Below are positions 1 through 9,252 of a stretch of DNA of 56,086 nucleotides, piece after piece. The stretch's first letter is position 1. Each line of letters starts with the position of its first letter. The notes under the pieces are model-generated. The model made no database searches. It worked only from the letters and a program-made list of their open reading frames with translations, and was not told where the DNA came from. This stretch comes from Cyanocohniella sp. LLY (GTDB taxonomy: Bacteria; Cyanobacteriota; Cyanobacteriia; Cyanobacteriales; Nostocaceae). The translations under genes and the position numbers were made by a program. The stretch lies in NCBI GenBank assembly GCA_022241785.1, contig JAKOMP010000029.1:2325-58410 (forward strand), read 5' to 3'.

Positions 1-165
1 GCGCTCGCCTCTCAGGCACTTATCTAATATATCGAGCGCTCACCTCTTTGTCAACTACTTTTTTCTCAATTTGCCATTTATTTTTTTTGGTCCTTGCAAA
101 ATCCTTATGGAGTAAGGGTTTTAGGATATAGTATTCCTGTAAATAAACAAGAGAATAATTAAGTT

Positions 166-1029
166 GTGAGCAAGTTTGGTGTTTTGCCACCTTGGCTGGT
201 TCTAGATCCGTTGCTGCGGGGCTGGTTATTGGAGGATATTGGTCGGGGCGATCGCACTACGAATAGCCTTTTAATAAAAGATGTCACTTCAGGAACAGCT
301 AAATGGGTGGCCAAAGCTAGTGGGGTAGTTGCTGGGTTACCAGTCGCAGCTAGGGTATTTCAGCTTTTAAATGAAAAAGTTAGCTTTGTACCTGTTGCGC
401 CTGAAGGTAGTAAATGTCAGCCAGGACAACTATTAGCGGAAATTCATGGTTCTCTAGATGCGCTGCTCATGGGAGAACGGGTAGCACTTAACTTGGTGAT
501 GCGTTTGAGTGGGATTGCCACGCTCACTAATATATATGTAGAGCAAATTGCTGATTTACCTGCTCAGTTGGTTGATACACGCAAAACTACACCAGGTCTG
601 AGGCTGTTAGAAAAATATGCCACTGCGGTGGGTGGGGCGATTAATCACCGCATGGGATTAGATGATGCAGTAATGATTAAGGACAATCATATTGCCTCGG
701 CTGGGGGTATTGGAGCAGCTATTACCTGTATTCGTGAACAGATTCCTTATCCCCTGACAATAGAAGTAGAAACGGAAACTTTAAAACAAGTGGAGGAGGC
801 TTTACAGTACAAGGCTGACATTATTATGTTGGATAATATGCCAATGGAAATGATGCAGGAGGCAGTGCTGTTAATTCGCCAGCAGGACAGTGGCATCAAA
901 ATTGAGGCTTCAGGAAATGTGACCTTAGAGACTATTCGTGCTGTAGCGGAGACTGGTGTTGACTATATATCTAGTAGTGCGCCGATTACTCAGTCAAAAT
1001 GGTTAGATGTGAGCATGAAAATTGGTTAA
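166..1029 (+). CDS. nadC: Nicotinate-nucleotide pyrophosphorylase (carboxylating)
   Basis: Cytosolic enzyme of de novo NAD synthesis: it joins quinolinate to phosphoribosyl pyrophosphate, giving nicotinate mononucleotide, CO2 and pyrophosphate. The 287-aa product has the usual family length. An N-terminal alpha/beta domain (about 15-115) precedes the barrel with the family signature DTRKTTPGLR (137-146), followed by H161-R162 and K172 in MIKDNH, the basic residues that hold the substrate carboxylates and phosphates. Translation starts at a GTG; no better ATG lies nearby. A TATAGT box at about 127-132 could be the -10 element, but no convincing -35 was seen. It converges on the hydrolase gene downstream. 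Identification is firm. Confidence 0.95.
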   Translation: MSKFGVLPPWLVLDPLLRGWLLEDIGRGDRTTNSLLIKDVTSGTAKWVAKASGVVAGLPVAARVFQLLNEKVSFVPVAPEGSKCQPGQLLAEIHGSLDALLMGERVALNLVMRLSGIATLTNIYVEQIADLPAQLVDTRKTTPGLRLLEKYATAVGGAINHRMGLDDAVMIKDNHIASAGGIGAAITCIREQIPYPLTIEVETETLKQVEEALQYKADIIMLDNMPMEMMQEAVLLIRQQDSGIKIEASGNVTLETIRAVAETGVDYISSSAPITQSKWLDVSMKIG

Positions 1030-1092
1030 TTTTGGATATTTTACCAGCTTTTTAGGCAGCGATCGCCTAGTTTCATCTTTGTAGATTTAGCA

Positions 1093-1932
1093 TCATCCTA
1101 TTGCTTGTGGATGCTCATCTAACCAACTATCAATATCACTCAGTACTTGTTGGGGAATTTCCCACGGAAACAAATGGGCAGTATTAGGATAACAATGCCA
1201 CTGGGTATTTTTGAGATGACGTGCCGTTTCTAAACTCGATTCAGCTGTAATGTGACGGTCTTGTTCTCCAGCAAGTACCAAACTAGGGCAGTTAATTTGC
1301 TGTAAATCGGCCAGTCGATTGTAACCAGCCCTGAGGGCAGTATAAAGAGCGCGAGTTGCCGCCGATGAGGTTTGTAAATAAGCCTGTGCTGCTTCTTGAG
1401 CTATATAGTTATATGCAGTGGGCGTATGTTGTTGGATCAGATAACGAAAGAGCGATCGCTTGCCAAAAGTATTTATATTCCACTGCCAACTTGGTTGGAT
1501 ATAATTTAAAATTCCGGCAACGCCAGTATAAAGATTATCTTGCCAAGTAACGGCAGGATGATTTCCCCTTGGTCTGGCTGCTGTAGCCACCAAAATCAGA
1601 CCAGTGACTCGCTGTGGTAGTCGCAATGCCATTTCCATTGCCAAAATCCCACCCAGTGACCATCCTAATATGAGACATTTTTCAATTTCAAAGCGGTCTA
1701 GTAGTGTTTCTAAATCACTCAAATGATCAGACATGGCAAAATTGCCATTACAGCGGCTTTTGCCATACCCACGCAAATCAGGAGCAAAAGTTTGGTAACG
1801 TTTTGATAAGTGGTTAGTAAATACTGAAAGATTACGTCCAGAACCAGGATGACCGTGTAAACCCAAAATGGGAAATCCTTGACCTTGAATGTAAACGTTG
1901 AGGTTTGCAGGTTTCGTAGAACTATCAGACAT
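1093..1932 (-). CDS. Alpha/beta-fold hydrolase
   Basis: Single-domain alpha/beta hydrolase of 279 aa with no signal peptide, so probably cytosolic. The oxyanion-hole segment LHGHPGSG lies at about 25-32, the nucleophile elbow GWSLGG puts Ser at 92, the acid is the Asp in AGEQDRH (about 225), and the catalytic His is in NTAHLFPWE (about 254). The complete triad indicates an active esterase, lactonase or C-C hydrolase, but the substrate cannot be read from sequence. It is a single gene between convergent nadC and the CAP-domain gene, with no visible operon partner. Family is certain, function is not. Confidence 0.85.
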   Translation of the reverse strand: MSDSSTKPANLNVYIQGQGFPILGLHGHPGSGRNLSVFTNHLSKRYQTFAPDLRGYGKSRCNGNFAMSDHLSDLETLLDRFEIEKCLILGWSLGGILAMEMALRLPQRVTGLILVATAARPRGNHPAVTWQDNLYTGVAGILNYIQPSWQWNINTFGKRSLFRYLIQQHTPTAYNYIAQEAAQAYLQTSSAATRALYTALRAGYNRLADLQQINCPSLVLAGEQDRHITAESSLETARHLKNTQWHCYPNTAHLFPWEIPQQVLSDIDSWLDEHPQAIG

Positions 1933-2009
1933 ATTTGTGGAGGGAGGGAAAAGGGAACAGACATGAGTGTAAGCTCATCCCTATCCAAACATAATGATTA
2001 TAGAAACTT

Positions 2010-2642
2010 CTAAGTCAATCGACCTTCTATATATTCACCAGCGTAGGTAATCACGCACATCTGCCTGTACGTTGCATGAATCCCAAAAGCAACACCAGTG
2101 ACTTTAAAAGCAGAGTTAAATATGTTGTGACGATGACCGCGTGATGGTACTCCGTCATCAATAATTAACTGCATAATGATATCTTGGGCTGTACTAGAAC
2201 CATAGCTGATGTTCTCGCCTGCGGTAATTTGCCATTTCCCGTAACGATTGAGGCGAGTGAAGGGATCACTACCATCGCTACCATTATGACCTGTAACGCC
2301 TTTCGCACCTTGGTCTTTGACGTGATCTCTAGCACCCAAAGACATGCCATGAGATACATTTAATGCTCCCACGGGAGGGACTGACTTGAGAAAAGCGATC
2401 GCTTCATCAACTGCTGCTATGCCTTCTTGTGTTTGCAAGTAAACATAATCGGATATTCTGACTTGTTGGCCTTGGAATTGCTGTTGCCAATGTTCCAGGA
2501 TTGGTAAGTATGCCACAGGACTCATTCGTACTATATTCATTTCCCATATCACTTGTTTTTCCAACGGCGAGAGGATATTCACCTGTGGTAAATTTTCAGT
2601 ACCTGGTTGAGAAAATGTTGGTAATAATTTCCCAAAATTCAT
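2010..2642 (-). CDS. CAP/SCP (PR-1-like) domain protein
   Basis: A CAP-superfamily domain fills most of the protein: [14 protein letters not shown], the GENISYG motif and [10 protein letters not shown] carry the conserved His/Glu cavity residues of the family. Bacterial members are usually exported, with unclear roles. The start is uncertain. ATG at 2642 has a GAGG-like sequence a few bases upstream, but the open frame runs further upstream to a TGA near 2739 and encodes a hydrophobic stretch ([19 protein letters not shown]) that looks like a signal anchor. That stretch has no ATG or GTG ahead of it; only a TTG (2673-2675) lies inside it. Either an unusual start codon is used or the N terminus is damaged. 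Confidence 0.75.
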   Translation of the reverse strand: MNFGKLLPTFSQPGTENLPQVNILSPLEKQVIWEMNIVRMSPVAYLPILEHWQQQFQGQQVRISDYVYLQTQEGIAAVDEAIAFLKSVPPVGALNVSHGMSLGARDHVKDQGAKGVTGHNGSDGSDPFTRLNRYGKWQITAGENISYGSSTAQDIIMQLIIDDGVPSRGHRHNIFNSAFKVTGVAFGIHATYRQMCVITYAGEYIEGRLT

Positions 2643-2953
2643 CGATAACCTCACAAGTTGGTAGCAAACAGCCAATATACATAGACTCCACAGGAGGGAT
2701 AACAGTTTTCGGACGTATTGTGACTGATGATTGTGTCCTCAAGGTAATCATGGACAATTCAGTGCGATCACTATGAAGTGCGATCGCAATCAGCTACAAA
2801 CAAAAAAAAATAGAAATATCATATTTCATACATAACAGTAAAATTACTAACTTTAAATCATTCTTGTGCGAGAAAAAATAAATATCAGTCGTGGGCTTTT
2901 TAACTTAAATTCTGTAAAATCGAAGTCTAAATTACAAAATCAAAAATTTTGCG

Positions 2954-3481
2954 ATGCTTTGGCTCAAATTACTCCCGATATTGCTAAGTTTTGCGTTAAT
3001 AAGCTGCTCTATGCAGACAACAGCTAAATCTCTCACTAACAATCCCACCTCCCAAGCTCAAACGCCAGCAAATGCTGGTCAAATATTACCTATTTCTGCG
3101 GTAGCAACTGTGACTAAGGGGACAAAAATTCAACTGGAAGTGGCACGTACACCAGAACAGCAGGCAAAGGGCTTGATGTATCGACCAGCTTTACCTGATA
3201 ACCGCGGGATGCTATTTAAGTTTCCGACGGCACAACCAGTGAGCTTCTGGATGAAAAATGTCCCAGTGCCTTTGGATATGGTTTTTTTGCAAAACGGTGT
3301 TGTGAAGTACATTCAGGCTGCTGCACCTCCTTGTGAAAGTGAGCCTTGCCCCACTTATGGGCCGAATGTACCCATTGACATGGTGATGGAATTGCGTTCT
3401 GGACGAGCTGCCGAATTAAATTTACAAGATGGGGATCGTGTCAAAATTGAATTTTTGGACAGGGAAAATATACGTAAATAA
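2954..3481 (+). CDS. DUF192 family lipoprotein
   Basis: 175-aa protein with a lipoprotein signal peptide: basic/hydrophobic start, then LLSFALISC, where the Cys at about 18 is the likely lipidation site. A low-complexity linker follows, then a DUF192 domain (about 55-170) with its landmarks VARTPEQQAKGLMYR, GMLFKF, FWMKNVPVPLDMVF and GDRVKIEF. DUF192 proteins are small beta-rich extracytoplasmic proteins of unknown biochemical function. It probably sits at the outer face of the inner membrane or in the outer membrane. It is transcribed alone; more than 500 bp without a gene follow it. Family assignment is good, function unknown. Confidence 0.88.
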   Translation: MLWLKLLPILLSFALISCSMQTTAKSLTNNPTSQAQTPANAGQILPISAVATVTKGTKIQLEVARTPEQQAKGLMYRPALPDNRGMLFKFPTAQPVSFWMKNVPVPLDMVFLQNGVVKYIQAAAPPCESEPCPTYGPNVPIDMVMELRSGRAAELNLQDGDRVKIEFLDRENIRK

Positions 3482-3999
3482 ACAAGCGTTACCTTTTTCC
3501 TGTAAGCTTCGGCAAATCCTGAATTAATGAGGTTTCTGTAAAAAAACTATCAAGTAGGTATAAAAAAGGAAATTGTACGGCTACTATTTATGATGATGCC
3601 AAGCATAGTAAAATCTGCTGTTTCAAGGTACAATCACATCTCAACAGATTAGTTATCAAAAATATTCCTTTTGGCGTAAGTGTAAACGGACGCTCATAGG
3701 GGAGTATTAGCTATGGCATCTTTGTTACCAAATGTGTAATTAAATAAAAACCATAGTCAAAAACATGAAACAAATTTGCCCTGAGTAGTTTGTATCTGAA
3801 GATTGGTGCAAACATGGAGTGTTTCAAAGTTAAAATTTTCCAGTTTTATCGATGAAAACGGTCTGTTTGAGAAATTTTCACCAAATTTGTGAGCGTGTTT
3901 ATCCGGTAATTACCAGTTACCCATGAAATATTAGCTGCGGACTACTGAAAAATGGTAAACCATACGACAATACATTTATTGCAAGGAGGTGAGTTACAA
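3482..3999. other. Intergenic spacer, 518 bp
   Basis: AT-rich spacer between the DUF192 gene and the DUF2949-like gene. No RNA gene, strong inverted repeat or supported ORF was seen. The right end carries the strong ribosome-binding site of the next gene, AAGGAGG at 3983-3989. Confidence 0.5.
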
Positions 4000-4191
4000 A
4001 TGTCACCAACAACTTATTCTCGACTGATTCATTTTTTACAGGAAGATTTGTCAATTTCTTCGGCTTCACTTGCTGTGGCCCTACGGCATCGGGAGCAAGA
4101 TCCAGGGCCGTTACCAATGATTCTTTGGCAATATGGCTTGATTACTTTAGAACAATTGGAAAAAATTTATGATTGGCTGGAAACGGCATAA
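4000..4191 (+). CDS. Small cyanobacterial protein, DUF2949-like
   Basis: 63-aa soluble protein starting MSPTTYSRLIHFLQ and ending YDWLETA. The start is fixed by a near-perfect Shine-Dalgarno sequence AAGGAGG (3983-3989) ten bases before the ATG at 4000; the longer in-frame ORF from 3952 would place that site inside the gene. The sequence is mostly helical, with the pattern LPMILWQYGLITLEQLEKI. From memory it matches the cyanobacterial DUF2949 family, whose function is unknown. It may be co-transcribed with the 60-codon ORF starting 31 bp downstream, since one terminator follows both. Confidence 0.8.
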   Translation: MSPTTYSRLIHFLQEDLSISSASLAVALRHREQDPGPLPMILWQYGLITLEQLEKIYDWLETA

Positions 4192-4222
4192 ATATTTTTG
4201 GACATACAGCCTTTAGTGAGCT

Positions 4223-4405
4223 ATGGCTAAAGACAAGTACTTTGATTACAGGACACAAGAAAAAGTTGGTAGATCAGCTTTTGAACAGTCCAGTTGTGAT
4301 AGTTGTTGTTCCCCATTTGTAGAAGTAATAAGTACTCGTGCAGGAGACTTGAGATATGTCACGTCCACTCCGCCTTGCATTAAGGCTGGTAAATCAGAGA
4401 ATTGA
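4223..4405 (+). CDS. Small Cys-containing hypothetical protein
   Basis: 60-codon ORF, not recognised. The product is polar, has a CDSCC cluster at about 25-29 and one further Cys, and no signal peptide or membrane segment. Support is positional: it begins 31 bp after the DUF2949-like gene and ends about 34 bp before a strong terminator hairpin, so it would complete a two-gene unit. There is no clear ribosome-binding site, only GTGAG before the ATG. It may be a real small metal-binding or redox protein, or a chance ORF. Confidence 0.4.
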   Translation: MAKDKYFDYRTQEKVGRSAFEQSSCDSCCSPFVEVISTRAGDLRYVTSTPPCIKAGKSEN

Positions 4406-4438
4406 CTGTTCTGTTTCTACTCATTTAAAGACAAATCA

Positions 4439-4474
4439 AGAGAGCGAGTTACCTCATTAACTCGCTCTTTTAAT
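4439..4474 (+). terminator. Rho-independent terminator
   Basis: Perfect 11-bp inverted repeat: AGAGCGAGTTA (4441-4451) and TAACTCGCTCT (4458-4468), six-base loop, followed by TTTTAATTT. It closes the small-gene unit on the plus strand. Confidence 0.85.
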
Positions 4475-4531
4475 TTAGATAGCCATTGCTTGCCAGATTC
4501 TGTTAGCTGAACTAAGCCTTTTTACAAGTAC

Positions 4532-5686
4532 TCAGGACTGATTAAAAACTTTAGCTGCTGCCGCTACACCAGCACCTGGAGCAAAGTTGTCATGACCAAG
4601 TTCACCCAGAATCACTTCTAAGGATGCTATACAGCTCAGAATATCGCGATCGCTCACAAAGCCCAAGTGACCAATGCGGAAAATTTTGTTTTTCAAATGG
4701 TCTTGTCCACCGGCTAAGGCAATATCAAAACGCTTGTTTATCAACGAGCGAATTTTATCGGCTTCAATACCTTGGGGGGCTACAGCTGTAATTGCTGGGC
4801 TGGCATAATCATCTGAGCCAAATAGTGGTAAATTCAAACCTTTAATAGCGGCGCGGGTAGCATTTTTGTGTCGTTGGTGTCTGGAAAATATCGACTCTAA
4901 GCCTTCATTTTTCATCATCCGTAGTGTGGTGTGTAAAGACACAATCAAGTTTACGGGTGGAGTAAACGGAGTAGTGTTTTTGGCTGTAGATTTGCGATAT
5001 TTACCTAAATCTAGATAATATTTTGGTAATTTAGCAGTTTTGTAAGCTTCCCAAGCCTTGGGGCTGACACAGACAAATCCTAGTCCGGGGGGAATCATGT
5101 AGCCTTTTTGGGAACCAGAGGCGACTACATCTAAGCCCCAATCATCTATGGGCAAATTAAATGCACCCAAACTCGTCACTGCATCCACAATAATCAACGC
5201 TTCACCATGTTCTTTCACAAGGCGGTTGATGGTTTCTAAGTCGTTTAAAACCCCAGTTGATGTTTCGCTATGGGTAATGATGACGGCTTTGATTTGCTTT
5301 TGGGTATCTGCTTGCAGTTTTTCGGCAAACAGTGCTGTATCTAAAGGTTTACCCCATTCAGCAGTAATAGCCTCTACGTTCAAACCGTATGCTTGACCGA
5401 TTTCTACCCAGCGTTCGCCAAACTTACCATTAGAACCAACTAAAATGCGATCGCCTGGAGAAAGAAAATTAATAATGCCGGCTTCTACTGCACCTGTACC
5501 GCTGACATTGAGCATCAGTACATCATTTTGAGTTTGATGCAACCATTTGAGGTTTTCTGTCACCTCCGCCATGATGTTGCTAAACTCGCTGGTGCGGTGT
5601 CCAATGGGGTGCTTGGCTAATGCCAGTAAAGCAGCTTCTGGCACTGGTGTAGGGCCAGGAATCATGAGCATCAGCTTATCGTCCAT
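4532..5686 (-). CDS. Class-V PLP aminotransferase (alanine/serine-glyoxylate type)
   Basis: 384-aa fold-type I, class-V aminotransferase related to alanine-glyoxylate and serine-glyoxylate aminotransferases; a role in photorespiratory glycolate metabolism is plausible. Seen directly: the N-terminal PGPTPVPEAAL, GTGAVEAG (64-71), D168 in IIVDAVTS, and the Schiff-base Lys at 194 in ASGSQKGYM. The sequence closely matches, from memory, the Anabaena cylindrica protein deposited as 'soluble hydrogenase 42 kDa (tritium-exchange) subunit'. That name is misleading: there is no Cys-rich Ni or Fe-S site here. The product is soluble and the gene is monocistronic, with a long leader region upstream. Confidence 0.9.
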   Translation of the reverse strand: MDDKLMLMIPGPTPVPEAALLALAKHPIGHRTSEFSNIMAEVTENLKWLHQTQNDVLMLNVSGTGAVEAGIINFLSPGDRILVGSNGKFGERWVEIGQAYGLNVEAITAEWGKPLDTALFAEKLQADTQKQIKAVIITHSETSTGVLNDLETINRLVKEHGEALIIVDAVTSLGAFNLPIDDWGLDVVASGSQKGYMIPPGLGFVCVSPKAWEAYKTAKLPKYYLDLGKYRKSTAKNTTPFTPPVNLIVSLHTTLRMMKNEGLESIFSRHQRHKNATRAAIKGLNLPLFGSDDYASPAITAVAPQGIEADKIRSLINKRFDIALAGGQDHLKNKIFRIGHLGFVSDRDILSCIASLEVILGELGHDNFAPGAGVAAAAKVFNQS

Positions 5687-6159
5687 GTGTGTGTCCTAAA
5701 ATTCAATAAAAGTTAAAAGTTGTAGGAGATAGTTAAATTCTGATGGCAAATTTTAGATATTTACCTGCATATACATCCAAGGTAGTGGCGTATTCTCCAA
5801 ATTCTTAGTAGAAGTACCATTTAAATGCTGGTCAACTTGACCTTTACAACTTGTAGATACTGCGACTAATCTGAAACTTTGGTTTTAGCAGACGCTTGAC
5901 ACCTAAAGGATGTCTGATTGTAGAGTAGCGACTTTTGTAAGCTAATGGGAACGGAACATTAAGTTTTTCACCCAGTTTGTCTAAGTTCTTTAGTGGAGCT
6001 TATTTAGAATCTCACAAATTGGGGTACAGGTACAATGAGTTATCAAATTTTCTCCCGCCCAAGTTATCAGGACGGGGATAGGGGCGAGTTGGATATAGAC
6101 AAATAGGACACCCTGTAATGCAAAAAGGTGAAGCTAATAGGATTGGTGATCTGTCTGTG
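5687..6159. other. Intergenic spacer, 473 bp
   Basis: Lies upstream of the minus-strand aminotransferase gene and downstream of the DUF5340-like gene. No RNA gene or supported ORF was seen. A C/G-rich patch near 6050-6090 has no clear pairing partner. The half next to 5690 should hold the aminotransferase promoter, but no confident -10/-35 pair was picked. Confidence 0.4.
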
Positions 6160-6408
6160 TCAATCGGAGGCACCGACTTGACCTACATGATGATTAATCG
6201 ACCAACGGTGATCTATTCCTACAGAAGAAAACTGGCAATTTTCTTCTAGTTGTTTTTGTTGGACTGCTGCTTTACGTAGAGTAATAATTAGCTGATTTAC
6301 CTGATGCCGCAAATCAGGATTTTGACTGACGGCTGACATAGTTTGTCTTTCTAAGAGTTGGAGTAAAAGTTCGTAGTGGATCGGCGAAGGTAAAGGAATT
6401 TGCTCCAT
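6160..6408 (-). CDS. Small cyanobacterial protein, DUF5340-like
   Basis: About 82-aa soluble protein beginning MEQIPLPSPIHYELLLQLLE; the in-frame ATG seven codons upstream (6429) gives a less typical N terminus. The core is predicted helical and rich in Leu and Gln. From memory it resembles the cyanobacterial DUF5340 family of unknown function; this assignment is tentative. It lies 89 bp downstream of trpC on the same strand, so the two could be co-transcribed, but nothing in the protein suggests a tryptophan role. Confidence 0.65.
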   Translation of the reverse strand: MEQIPLPSPIHYELLLQLLERQTMSAVSQNPDLRHQVNQLIITLRKAAVQQKQLEENCQFSSVGIDHRWSINHHVGQVGASD

Positions 6409-6497
6409 GTAGTTAATACAAGATTTCAAATTGGGATGTTGTACGAATCAGAATTTAGTCTCTTGCCAAAATTGTTACACAATAAGTCAGTATTTGG

Positions 6498-7409
6498 TTA
6501 GAGCTTTGGTGTACCGGGAGATGAAGATTCAGAGAAGAGGTTGGCGATCGCCTGTTGGGGATCTGGTTGTTTAACTAAAGATTCTCCGATCAGTACAGCA
6601 CTGACTCCTGCTTGTTTTACTAGGTGCAAATCATCTGGAGTATGTAATCCTGATTCACTCACCACTAAAATATTGCGTTCCTGTAATTGACTACCTCGCG
6701 CTGCTAGTAAATCACAGGTGGTTTGGAGGTCAACTGAGAAGTCTTCTAAATTACGATTATTTATTCCTACCAAAAATTCACCCTCTAAAGTGAGTACACG
6801 GTCAAGTTCTGCCAAACTGTGGACTTCAATTAACGCTGTCATCTTCAGGGCATTCACAATTTTGAGGAAATATTGTAAATCTTGATTACTCAGGATTGCG
6901 GCAATTAACAAAATGGCATCTGCACCCTGAATCCGAGCTAAGTACATTTGGTAAGGGTAGATAATAAAATCCTTACACAGTAAAGGTAAATTTACGGCAG
7001 CACGGACATTAGCTAAGTTATCAAAACCACCTTGAAAAAACTTGACATCTGTCAAAACAGAAAGGCAACTAGCACCACCTTGTTGATAAGACAAAGCGAT
7101 CGCTACTGGGTCAAAATCTTCTCGTAACACTCCCTTACTGGGGGAAGCTTTTTTGACTTCAGCAATCAATGCTGGATTCGTCTTACCTTGCCTTAAGGCT
7201 GCAATAAAATCACGCGTAGGCGGTGCTGTCATTGCCTGCTTTTGCAATTCCCGCAAAGGTCGCCTTTCCCGCATTTGTTCAACTTCTATTTCCTTATGCC
7301 AAACGATTTCTTCCAAGATGTTATTGGGTTCTGAATCTGGCAAAGCAGATTGGTAGCGTAAGAAGGAGACATTAATAGTTGTGGTTGTGGAACGGCGGCG
7401 GATTTGCAT
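6498..7409 (-). CDS. trpC: Indole-3-glycerol-phosphate synthase
   Basis: Fourth step of tryptophan synthesis: ring closure and decarboxylation of carboxyphenylaminodeoxyribulose 5-phosphate to indole-3-glycerol phosphate. The 303-aa protein has an N-terminal extension of about 35 residues starting MQIRRRS, a known cyanobacterial trait, before the barrel. Signatures: [12 protein letters not shown] (catalytic Glu/Lys), [33 protein letters not shown] and [12 protein letters not shown]. As usual in cyanobacteria it is separated from the other trp genes; neighbours are a small unknown gene downstream and lpdA upstream on the same strand across a tandem repeat. Cytosolic; identification secure. Confidence 0.95.
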   Translation of the reverse strand: MQIRRRSTTTTINVSFLRYQSALPDSEPNNILEEIVWHKEIEVEQMRERRPLRELQKQAMTAPPTRDFIAALRQGKTNPALIAEVKKASPSKGVLREDFDPVAIALSYQQGGASCLSVLTDVKFFQGGFDNLANVRAAVNLPLLCKDFIIYPYQMYLARIQGADAILLIAAILSNQDLQYFLKIVNALKMTALIEVHSLAELDRVLTLEGEFLVGINNRNLEDFSVDLQTTCDLLAARGSQLQERNILVVSESGLHTPDDLHLVKQAGVSAVLIGESLVKQPDPQQAIANLFSESSSPGTPKL

Positions 7410-7413
7410 GGTG

Positions 7414-7492
7414 GGGGCTAGAGGCTAGGGGCTAGGGGCTAGGGGCTAGGGGCTAGGGGCTAGGGGCTAGAGGCTAGGGGCTAGAGGCTAGG
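7414..7492. repeat. Tandem heptamer array (GGGGCTA)n
   Basis: About eleven head-to-tail copies of GGGGCTA, some reading GAGGCTA, starting four bases before the trpC start codon and filling most of the trpC-lpdA spacer. This is the short tandemly repeated repetitive class typical of Nostocales. The array displaces any ordinary trpC ribosome-binding site. Confidence 0.95.
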
Positions 7493-7551
7493 AAGTTTTT
7501 CACCCCGGTACCCTCTACTCCCTACTGGACTAACACAGCTAAAATTACGCT

Positions 7552-8979
7552 TTAAACAACAGCTCGTTTATAAGCTTCATCCAGCACTTCGGAAAGTGTC
7601 GGGTGGGCGTGGACTAAATGAGCGAGGTTTTGTACAGATTGACGGTTGGCGATGGCAGCTGATGCTTCATGAATTAAGTCTGCGGCGTGCATTCCGAAAA
7701 TATGGACACCCAGGACTTCACCAGTATCTTGGCGATAAATTACTTTTGCTATGCCGTCGGCTTCGTTTTCGGCTAGGGCTTTGGAATTACCTTTGAAGTA
7801 ACTTCGGCTGGTGGCTATTGCAAATCCTTCAGTTTGTCCCAATTCTTTGGCTGCTGTTTCTGTTAAGCCTACATAGCTGACTTCTGGGTGGGTAAATGCG
7901 GCTGCGGGTATACTGCGATAGTCAACAACACGCGTCCGCCCGATGATATTTTCTACGGCAATAATACCTTGAGCAGAAGCGGCGTGTGCCAGCATCATTT
8001 TGCCGTTGGCATCACCAATTGCCCACACATGAGGTACTGGTTCTCCGGCTGAAAGCACTGCCATGCGATCGTCCACGGGAATAAAGTTCCGTCGGTCTAG
8101 TTCTACACCTATAGATTCTAAACCTAGGTTTTTTGTGGCTGGGATGCGTCCTGTGGCAACTAAACAAGCATCTACTTCGATGACATCTAGATCTTCTTTA
8201 GTTTTGAAATCTGCTAATTCAATTACCACTGGTGAACCAGGAATAACTTTTTTAGCGTATATGCCTACTTTGGTTTCGATATCACGGGGTGTAATTAGTA
8301 CTCGTTCTGCTAATTTGGCGATATCGCGGTCAAATCCTGGCATCAATTGGTCTAGGGCTTCAATCATGGTGATTTCACAGCCCAAAGCTGAGTAAACATC
8401 GGAAAATTCTAAGCCGATGTAACCACTGCCAATAATTGCTACCCATTCTGGCAGAGATTCTAATTTCACTCCTTGGTCGCTGGTAAAGACAGTTTTGCCG
8501 TCTACTTCAATGCCTGGAGGGACAAAGGGTATTGAACCTGGGGAAAGGATAATGTCTTTGGCTGTGATGGTTTTTTCACCACCATCACCTGTGACTGTAA
8601 TTTTCTGTGTGCCAGCGATTTTTCCCCAACCCCTGATAATATCGACTCCCAAACGTTTGAGGCTATTGGTTAAGTCGCCTTGAATTTTCGAGACTAGATT
8701 ACCGGCATGATCGGCGATCGCTTGCCGATCAAACTCCACATTACTGACTTGGATTCCCAAGGACTTGAGGTGGTGGGCATTACGTAACTCCCGCACACGT
8801 CCTGATGCTGCTAGCAGCGCTTTAGATGGAATGCAGCCCCGATTAACACAGGTTCCCCCCATGTCGGCTGCTTCGATAATCGCTGTTTTTAGACCGCAGC
8901 TGACGGCGTGTAGGGCTGCTCCATGTCCGCCTACACCCGCGCCTATAATGACTAAATCGTAATCAAATCCATGACTCAC
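7552..8979 (-). CDS. lpdA: Dihydrolipoyl dehydrogenase (E3 / L-protein)
   Basis: FAD enzyme that reoxidises dihydrolipoamide with NAD+; it serves pyruvate dehydrogenase and the glycine cleavage system. The 475-aa length is normal. FAD-binding motif [10 protein letters not shown] near 13-22, redox disulfide C44/C49 in [18 protein letters not shown]-binding GSGYIGLEF (about 188), second FAD motif WAIGDANGK, and the C-terminal catalytic His-Glu pair in [13 protein letters not shown]. All catalytic residues are present. It is a separate gene with no E1 or E2 gene nearby, as usual in cyanobacteria. Start is the ATG giving [15 protein letters not shown]. Confidence 0.95.
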   Translation of the reverse strand: MSHGFDYDLVIIGAGVGGHGAALHAVSCGLKTAIIEAADMGGTCVNRGCIPSKALLAASGRVRELRNAHHLKSLGIQVSNVEFDRQAIADHAGNLVSKIQGDLTNSLKRLGVDIIRGWGKIAGTQKITVTGDGGEKTITAKDIILSPGSIPFVPPGIEVDGKTVFTSDQGVKLESLPEWVAIIGSGYIGLEFSDVYSALGCEITMIEALDQLMPGFDRDIAKLAERVLITPRDIETKVGIYAKKVIPGSPVVIELADFKTKEDLDVIEVDACLVATGRIPATKNLGLESIGVELDRRNFIPVDDRMAVLSAGEPVPHVWAIGDANGKMMLAHAASAQGIIAVENIIGRTRVVDYRSIPAAAFTHPEVSYVGLTETAAKELGQTEGFAIATSRSYFKGNSKALAENEADGIAKVIYRQDTGEVLGVHIFGMHAADLIHEASAAIANRQSVQNLAHLVHAHPTLSEVLDEAYKRAVV

Positions 8980-9252
8980 GTTAGTTTCCCCGTGTGCTTC
9001 GCCTATTTATTCTCAACTTGACAGACGATCTAGGCAACCCCCTTGATAGTGCGGGTATTGCTAGACCAAAATTAAATATTATGCTTTATGCTCGCAGGCG
9101 AGGTTGTTTATTTTTTACTATTTTAATAAAAAATATGTCCCAAATTTTATTTTATACCTAATTTTGTCAATTACTCTTGAATGCATCAAGGGTATTTTTA
9201 TCACAATTTGTCAATGGTTATATCTTTAATGTGGAATATAAAATTTTCACCT

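Noticed and set aside
1-50. Near-identical 12-mers GCGCTCGCCTCT and GCGCTCACCTCT
   Set aside because: Too short and at the window edge; cannot be told from chance or a repeat tail.
7414-7492. CRISPR-like array
   Set aside because: Seven-base units without spacers; a simple tandem repeat. Same for 24059, 33377 and 33418.
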